Position numbers and translations under genes: made by a program | The notes under the pieces: model-generated | Database searches by the model: none | What the model was told of the DNA's origin: nothing | What the model saw: the letters and a program-made list of their open reading frames with translations, nothing else | Source of the DNA: Siphonodentalium dalli | Taxonomy: Eukaryota > Mollusca > Scaphopoda > Gadilida > Siphonodentaliidae | Assembly: GCA_032622095.1 (NCBI GenBank) | Contig: CP136065.1 | Location: 53,441,949 to 53,505,948 of the forward strand | Direction: 5' to 3' | Length of the DNA stretch: 64,000 nucleotides | Part shown: positions 33,660 through 43,899 of the stretch, piece after piece | Numbering within the stretch: position 1 is the stretch's first letter | How the letters are laid out: each line of letters begins with the position of its first letter

Positions 33660-34010
33660 CAAGGTCCAAAATCCCCAACACACTGATGTGAGGTTTAATG
33701 ATAACTCACATCTACATAACCTAACCAATATAAGGATGTGAGGTGTAATGATAACTCCATCCACATACAGTAATGTCCAAAGTAATTGACCACTTAACCA
33801 CAGCAGAATTATGGGTAATTTTTCAGGATTTTAAATCCTGAAAAATTACCAATAATTCTGCTGTGGTTAAGTGGTCAATTACTTTGGGCATTACTGTAAC
33901 CAATATAAGGATGTGAGGTTTAATGATAACTCTATCCACATAATCAATATACGGGTGTGATGTTTAATGATAACGCAATCCACATAACTAATAACTATGT
34001 GTGAAAATTA
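33660..34010. repeat. Short tandem repeats around a MITE
   Basis: GATGTGAGGTTTAATGATAA-type units with a CCACATAACC spacer recur about five times (33685, 33735, 33910, 33955 and others). They are interrupted by the TA-flanked MITE at 33768-33896. Confidence 0.65.
33768..33896. mobile_element. Nearly perfect fold-back MITE with TA duplication
   Basis: This 129 bp palindrome starts CAGTAATGTCCAAAGTAATT and ends with the inverse of CAGTAATGCCCAAAGTAATT. It is flanked by TA at 33766-33767 and 33897-33898. Arms of about 63 bases differ at only a few positions. TA duplication plus inverted ends fits a Tc1/mariner-type MITE; no ORF fits inside. Confidence 0.88.
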
Positions 34011-34320
34011 AATACAAAAATTAAATTCCATGATGGCGTCCAATATGGACTATCTAATTCTGCTCCAAAAACATGTATATTCAATATATGGATGTTTATT
34101 GGATGGGGGGGGGGGACCGATTATTTCAATGATATTTTAATTCACTGGGATCCAAAACCCGACCCACGGGAGCGCGCTTCGCGCACGACTGTATCTTAAG
34201 CTTATGTGCATATTTAATAAGCCAACAATTGGAATCCCAACAGAGAAGACTAACGTAGGTCCCTTGCGCATAGACATCGTTGATGATCTCTATGGGAAAC
34301 CAACTTGACATTTAATAGAC

Positions 34321-34562
34321 AATTTCGATGAACTGCAATAACTTAAGGAATCTCTAATTGAGCTCAAGCCCAATAAGAATATTCCTTCAGTTATTGTGCT
34401 TAAGCGCAGTTAGAGAGAGATACCTTATTGCGCTTAAGCACAATGTGATATTCCTGTGCAATAAGGAATATTCTTATTGCGCTTAAGTGTAATAAGACAT
34501 TCCTTATTACACGTAAGCGAAATTACATCAATATTGCACTTAAGCGCAATTAATATCTCTCT
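34321..34562. repeat. Cluster of ATTGCGCTTAAGCGCAAT-like near-palindromes
   Basis: At least five near-palindromic 18-mers are centred on CTTAAG (about 34398, 34433, 34486, 34516, 34544), each flanked by TAAGGAAT or ATTCCTTA. A second cluster is at 35280-35425. Confidence 0.7.
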
Positions 34563-35125
34563 CATTAGATCACCCTTGTGCAAATAGTAGAATAATCCTA
34601 TATTTGTTCCACCCATATTTGTTCCTCGATCGAAAATGTGCTTGAGTCGAGCCACTGCCGTTGTACATAGTCGCAGAGGCTGCGAAGACTGGACCCTTAG
34701 CACTGCTTATATACGGTATGTGGTCGGCATCTCACCCTCTGAAGTGTGAGGTGTTGTTAGTCGACTGGTTACTGTGTAAACAACCTGCTCCTATTGTTTT
34801 GATAGGATATGAATGGGGATAATAACGGCTTCTAAGGGTTTCCCAAACTCCAGAGATAGTGAGATGAACTCAGAGAATAAGAGAAACTATAATATCCAGA
34901 ATGTGAAAACAGTTCATTATTGTTATTTATGAATTCGCCGGTTCGTCGTTCAAACCAACTAGTGTGATATACTGCATGGCTATTATCTTTGCTAACAAAC
35001 GTGCCTAAAGTAATCTAAATGTAAAAATTGATGGACATAACTCTGAAATATATCATAATCTGAACTTAAGAAATTAATATATTAATATATATTAACTTAT
35101 TTACAACTTTAATACAAATGTAATA

Positions 35126-35210
35126 CCCGGGCCAGCTCGCCCCTGAAAGGTGGGCCAACTCGCCCCAAAAACGGCCTGGGGCGAGCTGGCCCTGGGGCGA
35201 GTGGGCCCGG
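35126..35210. repeat. GC-rich interleaved inverted repeats
   Basis: GGGCCAGCTCGCCCC and GGGCCAACTCGCCCC are followed by their complements GGGGCGAGCTGGCCC and GGGGCGAGTGGGCCC in the same order. Competing stems or a pseudoknot-like fold are therefore possible. The block stands out as very GC-rich in an AT-rich surrounding. Confidence 0.8.
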
Positions 35211-35279
35211 ATCCATCATGGAGATGGACTACACCACCTGAATTATAGGGAGTTTATGTTCTATATATAATATATTCCT

Positions 35280-35425
35280 TATTAAGAGATTCCTTATTGG
35301 GTTTTATTATATAAGCGCAATTTGTAAATTCCATTATTGCGCTTTAAAATATATCCTTATTGCGCTTAATCACAATAGAGATTCCCTTATTGTGCTTAAG
35401 CGCAATTAGCTCTTCTTGCGATTAA
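35280..35425. repeat. Second cluster of CTTAAG-centred near-palindromes
   Basis: Three copies related to ATTGCGCTTAAGCGCAAT occur with ATTCCTTATT spacers, matching the cluster at 34321-34562. Confidence 0.6.
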
Positions 35426-35840
35426 TTAAAAAAAAAGTTCTAATTGTATTGTAACTATTGTTTTGTCCTTTAATATTTCCCATGCATCATGTACACATAT
35501 ATTATGCTAGCATGGTACTATTATTACTAATACCACTCGTAGTAGATAATACCACCTTACTGTCAATATCATATCATGGTTAGTTTCAAATCATAACGTT
35601 AATTGTTATTACTATGTGTGTACTGTACATGTACATCAGTCATCAATTAATAATATTTTGCTATTTTGCATGCGAAGTGGAAGACCCTCCAATAGCTTAT
35701 CAATACCACTCGGGACAGTGGGTGTTTTTCCTCAATTAATTGAATTTCTTGTTATACGAGCGAAAATCTTCAAAATAGTTTATTTATTACGCCGTGTATT
35801 TTGCTTTATGTTGTGCTTCGTGCTTTTGTGAGTCTTCGTC

Positions 35841-37187
35841 ATGGGCTGTATGTTTTCCAAAGTTTGTAAGAATAAGGAATCTGATGGAGATTATTATGGA
35901 TGCTGTCATAAGAAGCTTAAAAGAAAGCCGCATATACCGAAACTGGACCTGAGTTTCGTCAACGAGAAAGACCAAATTGTTTCGGAAGATGTTCCGCAGA
36001 TGTCAACATGGACAGGATTGACCCCCATTGTGGAGATTTCCGACGAGTTTTCCGACAGCGGATCAAGTGTTTTGTCCATGCCGGAAAGTACACTCGAGAA
36101 AGAGAAGTTGGAAGAAAAAGAAGAAGCAAAAGAATTTGTTACGCCGACTTTCGAAAATTTTGAAACTCCATCAACAGTTCCCCCAAGTGGGCATTCTTCT
36201 CAAACAACAGATACTGATTCTTTTGCTGAAACACCATCACTTGTTATCCCGGTAGAAATTGAATCGGAGTTTTCTCTAAAATCACTGGACATGGCCGATT
36301 CAGAAAGAATCAACCGCCCAACAGCAAATCTTCTTTTCTACACAGAATGTGAGGCCCACTCCAACCCGACTGAAATGCCAGAACTTACACCGAACATATG
36401 TCCACAAGTTATGGGCGCTGTTACGTCAGATGTAAGGGCGTCCGTGACCAACATGCAGCTCAATGATCAATCTGTCGTTCGACCTCGGGATATGATTCAC
36501 GTTGGCGGTAGACTTGCAGCAAAGCGTGTGCGAAAGAGTGGTCCAAGACCTGAGCGACAACATGATGGTCAGAGACCCGCTGGATGTTCAGCAGCAAATG
36601 CATTGCCCGGACGGGACTTTGCAAAACAGAAGGATGAACCTGAGTGTGAGAAGAGTAAGACCAAGATAGCAGAAGTCCGCGAAATTAAAGTAATGCCAGC
36701 CCAAGTTTGCGGATCTGATGACGGTAGCGACGTGGCAAGTATTGGCTCATTATGGTCAGTCAGCTACCTATCAGCTGATAGCGCCGATCACGACCGCGAA
36801 TTAGCAGTGAGGTCCAGATTGGATGTCACAGTCCCATCAGATCGCTCCTCACGCACCGGACACCACAGAGGCACCACATTCAAGAGCAGCATCATTACAG
36901 GATTGGGATGCACAGTGGATGCTGATGATATGACGCCGGTGAATAGCGCTGTCGTTCAAAAACGCAAACGGCCATCTGCAGCCAAAGGGCCTAGGCCACT
37001 ACAACGCCATATCCCAATTGATTTCTTGGATCTGTCGCCAAACAATCCACACCAGAGCTCATCAGAAGAGTTTATTCTACTGGACAGAAATGCTTCTGCA
37101 GACATTGGAAAGAAGATGGCAGCTGAGAGAGAAGCCCTTGACAGATGGATTGCGTGGCAAGGGAAGAAGGATCACAATAAAAAGTAA
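35841..37187 (+). CDS. Acylated MGC-type protein, unit 3 copy (intact)
   Basis: The frame is 448 residues, one more than unit 2 after a 3 bp and a few single-base differences (Ser-Thr-Trp versus Ser-Trp near residue 55). It has the same MGCMFSKVCK anchor, basic stretch and disordered body. I counted about six amino-acid changes against about four silent changes relative to unit 2, so strong purifying selection is not evident. Its upstream region is cut by the 4.5 kb insertion about 115 bp before the ATG, and the 5' leader carries a deletion. Expression may differ from unit 2. Function is unknown. Confidence 0.65.
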   Translation: MGCMFSKVCKNKESDGDYYGCCHKKLKRKPHIPKLDLSFVNEKDQIVSEDVPQMSTWTGLTPIVEISDEFSDSGSSVLSMPESTLEKEKLEEKEEAKEFVTPTFENFETPSTVPPSGHSSQTTDTDSFAETPSLVIPVEIESEFSLKSLDMADSERINRPTANLLFYTECEAHSNPTEMPELTPNICPQVMGAVTSDVRASVTNMQLNDQSVVRPRDMIHVGGRLAAKRVRKSGPRPERQHDGQRPAGCSAANALPGRDFAKQKDEPECEKSKTKIAEVREIKVMPAQVCGSDDGSDVASIGSLWSVSYLSADSADHDRELAVRSRLDVTVPSDRSSRTGHHRGTTFKSSIITGLGCTVDADDMTPVNSAVVQKRKRPSAAKGPRPLQRHIPIDFLDLSPNNPHQSSSEEFILLDRNASADIGKKMAAEREALDRWIAWQGKKDHNKK

Positions 37188-37674
37188 TTCCGGCAAAAAT
37201 GTCGGGTGGATTGGGGTGGGGGCGTTCCACGAAGATTGATAACTATAGTATTTTCGTGGCTATTATTGGAGCGGATGTGAACAAAATCCAGAAGATGATC
37301 TCCATTTCTAATATATATTAATTAATTACTTAATTAGTGTATTGTTGCTGGTAATTAACAAGGAATTGAATTGACTGCATGTTCGTATAATATATTAGCT
37401 ACTATGACGACTACATGAATCTGTTGAACTTTGATGAACATTGAATAATGTGATATATTGACTTGGCACACAAAATCGCACTTTGATAAACGGCACCAAT
37501 GGATAAGAAATATCCACGAGACATTCACAGGAGCAATGGAAACGTACCCGGTAAATTCCTTGAAGACAACTGCAATTGATGTTTGTAAAAGGTGAGTATC
37601 CTAAATGTTGTGATATAATGCATTTGCATGTCTCCGTGCAAGTGGCAACTATGCTATACACGTATATCTGTTAA

Positions 37675-38170
37675 AGGCACGTGAGGCCTTAGTTGTCGAA
37701 AATATTCATATTTGTTCCAATCACCGTAAACAGAAAAACATTAAAATGCATACAGTTTCGTTCATATATACCATGACTATCGCATAAACAGCATGTTACC
37801 ATAAAGACCTACTATATTTTATCTAAGCAAGAGCCTGATTGTGTTACAGAAGACAGCACAATGCTACTGGCTAATCACACAAAAATGGAATAAACGCTCT
37901 TTATTTGTTCCATATCAGGAATTCACCAACAAAGAACGCTCTTTATGTTTACCATCATAATATAAACAAACACCAGAAAAATAACTTTTCATGCTGTTTT
38001 GTTTACATAACAATGGTCAAACAAATGACAATAACATACTGTTTATGCGATATTTCTTATTTGTATACGGACAAAGTCTGTCTACATTTTGATGTTCTTT
38101 CTGTTTGTGGCGGTTTTTGACGGGTGGAAATATTTTTACAGGATACCCACCGCCAAGGCCAACCGTACCT
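37675..38170 (+). mobile_element. TTAA MITE copy C
   Basis: The element is 496 bp at the same unit position as copy B, flanked by TTAA at 37671-37674 and 38171-38174. Confidence 0.9.
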
Positions 38171-39343
38171 TTAAGCCTTATGTTCTTTGTATACAAGTAT
38201 TAGCTATCAATGAAGTTGAATCGTCAACCCAAATACATGCATTCTCTTATATTATATTATATTATATGTGAGTTTCCCACAGCTAGGGAGTCTCATCTCA
38301 GGGTGTGGACAGTTTAGATGGACGTGCACAGAAAATACTTAATTGTTAATCTAGTATACCACCTGAAGGAATATAATTATGCTATCTGAACACCAAATCA
38401 AGCATATTATATAACAATAACAATGTGAAAAACATTACTTTAATCATATTTTAGAAGGGAACTTTTTGGGGTGATCTCAGCAAGTACTAGTATACAAATG
38501 TATTGGAAATGAATAACTGCCATAAAAAGTACATGGTCTGACCTAGTATAAGGCTCGAATGACTATTTATTTGAGAGCAACACTACTTCAGAATGCTAAT
38601 AAAATGTTATGTGAGTTGTGTGCTGGAAAATTGTGAGTAGCCATTAGCAAGAAATGTTACACTGAAGCACCAGCACAATGCATACAAATATTGGTATACG
38701 CAGGTCTGTTCACTCAAGCAGTGAGCAACCAATTGACACTAGGCCACGGCGTCAGAGATAGCTGGTCAACTAGGAATTTGGATATGGACCTATGACATAA
38801 AACTCATCTCAGCCCAAAGGTTTATATCAGCTCTTGCAAATGGATGCTCACAATTTTCCAAAACGCAACTAAATTTGAAGGTTCAAATGAACCATTTCGG
38901 ATTATATTTACTGGATGATGTGGTGAATATTTATATTTATCGTACACACTACGTGTAATATACGGTAATATTAATAATACACATATTTGACCATGTGTAT
39001 GTTGTTTAAAGTTTACAGATAATTTGCAGCTAAATAATTGTATTCTACTGACAACCCAATCATACTAGCCCGTGTACACATGGGCTTGAAACGCGCTCCA
39101 CTGCGGCGCTGCCCGCTCCCTCTGCAAGAGACACGAGGGAACGATATAATTTCCCCCGATTTACCATCACTCGGAAACTGACAAAAATTATAACATTTAT
39201 CCGAGCAATCACATTGACGTCGGATAGTTCGGCGAAGGATTCCTTAACGTAAAGAAGATACACATATAAGGACGGCGTGTTGGGCGGCACGACAAACCCT
39301 TTATTTCCATTACTGGGGCTTCCTGAAATTTTGGGAAACCCAA

Positions 39344-39510
39344 TGTCAATGCATTCTCTTATATATGCGAGTCGCCCATATATAGGGCGCCTCGAATAAT
39401 GTATTGGCCTATAACAATATTTACCTTGACCATTGACTATAAGCATTTGCATTTTCCTATATATGCGATGCTGCCTATATCGGAGAATCGAATATATAAG
39501 AGAATGCACT
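39344..39510. repeat. Palindromic block, unit 3
   Basis: This is the same block as 24404-24570, with GCATTCTCTTATATATGCGA and its inverse. Confidence 0.6.
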
Positions 39511-40016
39511 GGCACAGGATCTTTGAATGATGCTGCACCATGCAGCTCGACTCCTGTCGTGAAATGGATAAAGATTCGCGGTCCTATTTGACACGAAATA
39601 TTCCGCTTACCATGCGAAGACCTATATGACACATGTTTACGAACAACCCACAAGATCATCCATACGGTTCGTTAATACACTGAAAATGATCGAATTAAAG
39701 CATGAAAATTGAGAACGCTCTTTTTCAACTACCAGATTTGGACGAGGGAAGCATAGACGCTCTTTATACGATCGGTGGGATTATAGGTAGATGATCAGGT
39801 ATGTCTTCAACAAATATGCCTGGATATTTGGGGGGTGAATGGTGAAAGTTGGAGTATTATATGCTGTCTATTATATAGGGTTGCGCTGAACTCAGTTATT
39901 ATTCGTGTGGGCTTGTTATCATTGGAAGGAACGATTTCATGAGATTGGTAAAGTGACCCCTTGCATTGTTTTCTGGGTCTAAGTTAATAGTCTCCCATTA
40001 AGATACAATTCCTCTT

Positions 40017-40750
40017 CTCTTTGGATATATTCGAATTGACCGATTCCATTTTCATCATGATTTTCTCAAGATATGTGTTCGGTGGGGGGGGGGGGGGGTA
40101 TATACAATCTACTACTAGTATTTGTTAATGTTTCCCTCGATTATCTTCGAATTCTACGAAAATGCTTTCCAGATTGTCAGTGTTGATGGTTATGTCACAT
40201 CGGAGTTGTTTTGTTTTTTTTATGAATGAGTGAATAGTCACCCCCCCCCCCCCTGCTCTTTTATATTATCTATGTCTTTCTAGATAGTAGCAAGTTATTT
40301 TCATTTAGTTTCATGAGGTGCATTGGTGAGTCATCAGCTAGCCAAGTTTCAGTAACAACTATACTGTAAACGTTTTCCTCACAATTGTTGAGAAAGATCG
40401 ACAGTTTATCAATGTTCTTATTTGTGGATCTCATGTTAACAGGAATCATATATGCTGATAAACTGCTTTATACATCTTTTATTTTTTCACTGAATTCTTC
40501 TAGTAATTATAGCTGGAGGAATTTGGATGTTTTAGTGAGTCTAATAAATTGTCAACCTCATCAGTCTTATATACCAGCCCGTTCTCCCGAAAATAAACTC
40601 ATAAAGAACTTATTTAAAACACAAATAATCTTAGAATCTGAATTACGCTCTATGTGAACCTAAATGTGACACGATCAAAACAGTCGTATATGAACTTATT
40701 TCAATTCGAAATAATCTCAATATAGGCACTTTTAAATCTACGTATTTTCA
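40017..40750 (-). pseudogene. LINE fragment: start of an ORF2 endonuclease, unit 3
   Basis: This is the counterpart of 25079-25807. On the minus strand about 40300-40450 encodes the MRSTNKNIDKL and TETWLADDS motifs. It carries an extra ATATATTCGAATTGA near 40025 and differs in the length of the G and C runs. Confidence 0.7.
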
Positions 40751-40891
40751 TCGGCACGACTTACCAGATGATGAACGTTTTGTATGTGTTTTCACTGTGG
40801 TCCGCGCTATTCGACCGAATACCAGGTACAGGGGCGAGTCCTGGAAATTTGAAAAGGGGGCGCCATTAATATATGCATATATGATTCGTAG

Positions 40892-40985
40892 CATCATCCG
40901 AGCCGCAAAGCGGCGAGCGTGGGAGAGCACAAGAACGGGGACCCCCTCTCGTAGGTGGGGGTACGGGGAACCTCCCCCGGGAAAT
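40892..40985. repeat. GC-rich hairpin cluster, unit 3
   Basis: It matches 25950-26045: GAGCCGCAAAGCGGCGAG followed by C-run/G-run hairpins. Confidence 0.5.
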
Positions 40986-41866
40986 ATATTGCATACTACA
41001 TTCAAAACGACGCGTTTTCCTGTGTCCATTGAAAAATCAATCGGATACTGATATTAAAATAATTAGAAAAGGAATAATTTTGAGTTACATATATACATTT
41101 GGTATGTTCCAATCTGGGTGTGCACGCATAAAACACAAATCTCAGTTTATGTAGCTAAAATGGAGCTAGTGACAATTAAATTTACTCGGATCAATGGATG
41201 TATCGATGTTACATTACTACACCAGGACTTGGTACATCACACGAGTGGGCAGTACTTTATAAACATGGTCATGACGCATACAGTATGCTATATGGAGAGT
41301 CATGCAGTGCATGATAGAAGATTAAAGCTGCTGTGATTTCACACCAGTGATATGTCCTAAAAAATTCAAAATATATGGCAGGGGTGTACGTGTCAACACT
41401 GCGGATTATGTGTTCAAAATACTACGAATTAGTCAGCTTATAATTATATAGCTGCATGCTTACAGCTACATGTATTTCAATTTGTGCGATGGAATGGGCC
41501 CGGGCCACCGGTTCGACCATGCATATGGTTTGGGCCAGTGCATTGGATACATATTTCAGTTAAATCCTTGCTTCTATAGATGTGTTTGTGCTGACCGAAT
41601 ACCAGACAAAACAATGCATCTCTATCCAAACGCTTTCCTCCATTGTTCATGCTGCCATTTTCATTTTACTCATAATAGCCATCAGCTGCACCAGGGAAAT
41701 ATTATAAGTCATCAATACAAAGTGGCCGATTTTCCAATGTACTCGTCTTGTTTTATAAATGTTTGGGTCACAATAAATATGTTCAATCAGTTCAAGTATG
41801 ACGATAATGACACCTGGAAAAAATATGTGTTTTGAAGCACTCGATCATTACTCTGTTTTCAATTAA

Positions 41867-42361
41867 AGGTACGGTTGGCCTTGGAGGTGGGTATCCTGTA
41901 AAAATATTTCCTCCTGTCAAAAACAGCCACAAACAGAAAGAACATCAAAATGTAGACAGACTTTGTCCGTATACAAATAAGAAATATCGCATAAACAGTA
42001 TGTTATTGTCATTTGTTTGACCATTGTTATGTAAACAAAAGCATAAAAAGTTACTTTTCTGGTGTTTGTTTATATTATGATGGTAAACATAAAGAGCGTT
42101 CTTTGTTGGTGAATTCCTGATATGGAACAAATAAGGAGCGTTTATGCAATTTTTGTGTGATTAGCCAGTAGCATTGTGCTGTCTTCTGTAACACAATCAG
42201 GCTCTTGCTTAGGTAAAATATAATAGGTCTTTATGGTAACATGCTGTTTACGCGATAGTCATGGTATATATGAACGAAACTGTATGCATTTTAATGTTTT
42301 TTCTGTTTACGGTGATTGGAACAAATATGAATATTTTCGACAACGAAGGCCTCACGTGCCT
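41867..42361 (-). mobile_element. TTAA MITE copy D (inverted)
   Basis: The element is 495 bp in the opposite orientation to copies A-C, flanked by TTAA at 41863-41866 and 42362-42365. Unit 2 has the empty site TTTTCAATTAAACAATGAC near 26937. It is present only in unit 3. Confidence 0.9.
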
Positions 42362-43899
42362 TTAAACAATGACTGTGTATGTGTCGTAACCTCACTGTCT
42401 TTTGTGCCACATTTGTTAAAAACATGTGATCGAAGTTATAACTTCGAAGTTATAGCAGATTCTAAATATCCAATATCCATACAATTTGAAATGAACCAGA
42501 ACTTTATTTCTATACTGAAAAGACACATGTTTAATAGTATACCATAGTATGCATATATATAACTTCTTTACGATGATATAGTGCCGTCAGTGCAGTTCGA
42601 TTTTTGGAATTCGACAGTTCGAGACCTCAGTACTATCGAATGCTCGGACTATATATATACGTTGTACATGCTTATCCCAAAGTGTAGCCGTCTCAATTCT
42701 ATTGCTACATATATATAGATGGAATTTACATTTGACACCACAGTTAGAATTGCTATATCTATATTTATAGAAAAACTTCGGGCGCCTAAAACTTGGCGTA
42801 GGGCCAGATATTTTCCGACGCCCAGAAACAAAATGTCGACAGAATTATTTTGTTCTGCATGGCGAAAATAGTCCACTTGGGGCGCGCCCACGTCGCGGGA
42901 TGTTGGTTTCGCCCTTGCATTGATATACATCCTTCCAAAGTTGAAATAATTGTACTTGAGTCAGATTACTGTTGTATAGATATGCATGTATGTTATCAAT
43001 ATTAAGTGCATAAACTTCGGGCGCTCGGAGACAAAAGACGGCCGGACACGTCCCAAACCTATTTGCACGAGGACATGTTGCAGCAGCCCATTTTTGACAA
43101 TTACCATTCAATGTAAAACGGTTTATTAGAAATGGTTCCATATCTGGTAGATCTATAGGTGGTTAAAATTATATTTCATGTCACATACATGTATTGCTAG
43201 TTTGAAAATGGCTTCTTCCCCAATGTGATTGAAAGGGAAGACTTCCTGGATACAATGATAGCAGAACCAAGGGGAGTTATCTTAATTCATTCATTGTGTT
43301 ATAGATAAGATTCAAATGAATCCACTGATCGCACAAGCCACATCCTGGAGCATCTTGATTATTTGTTTACTGATTTCTTACTTGAGCATGGATATTTTAT
43401 CGGCATTGCAGTTTGAGGTGGGATGGGTGTTGGTTTACAGGGGTGAAAATAATAAACTAAACAGAGAGACACAGAGCCAAGTAGAAGAGAGTCATTTAAA
43501 GGTACGTTTGGCCTTGGCGGTGGGTATCCTGTAAAAATATTTCCACCCGTCAAAAACCGCCACAAACAGAAAGAACATCAAAATGTAGACAGACTTTGTC
43601 CGTATGCAAATAAGAAATATCGCATAAACAGTATGTTATTGTCATTTGTTTGACCATTGTTATGTAAACAAAAGCATAAACAGTTACTTTTCTGGTGTTT
43701 GTTTATAGTATGATGGTAAACATAAAGAGCGTTTTTTGTTGGTGAATTCCTGATATGGAACAAATAAAGAGCGTTTATGCCATTTGTGTGTGATTAGCCA
43801 GTAGCATTGTGCTGTCTTCTGTAACACAATCAGGCTCTTGCTTAGGTAAACATAGTAGGTCTTTATGATAACATGCTGTTTACGCGATAGTCATGGTAT

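Larger units (their letters stand above)
31176..35724. mobile_element. Hairpin-ended 4.5 kb insertion, Helentron-like
   Basis: Unit 2 shows the empty site (GTTGGTTTTTATACGAGCG). The left end is a hairpin whose arms are CACCCACTG and CAGTGGGTG around a GCGCGAAGCGCG core (31176-31213). The right end repeats CAGTGGGTG (35716-35724), and TTTTT flanks both sides. No transposase or Rep/helicase ORF is present. Terminal hairpin, short asymmetric inverted ends, T-rich target and internal tandem repeats are features described for non-autonomous Helentron-type elements. The class is inferred. It contains nested repeats listed separately and about 22 extra bases to its right. Confidence 0.55.
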
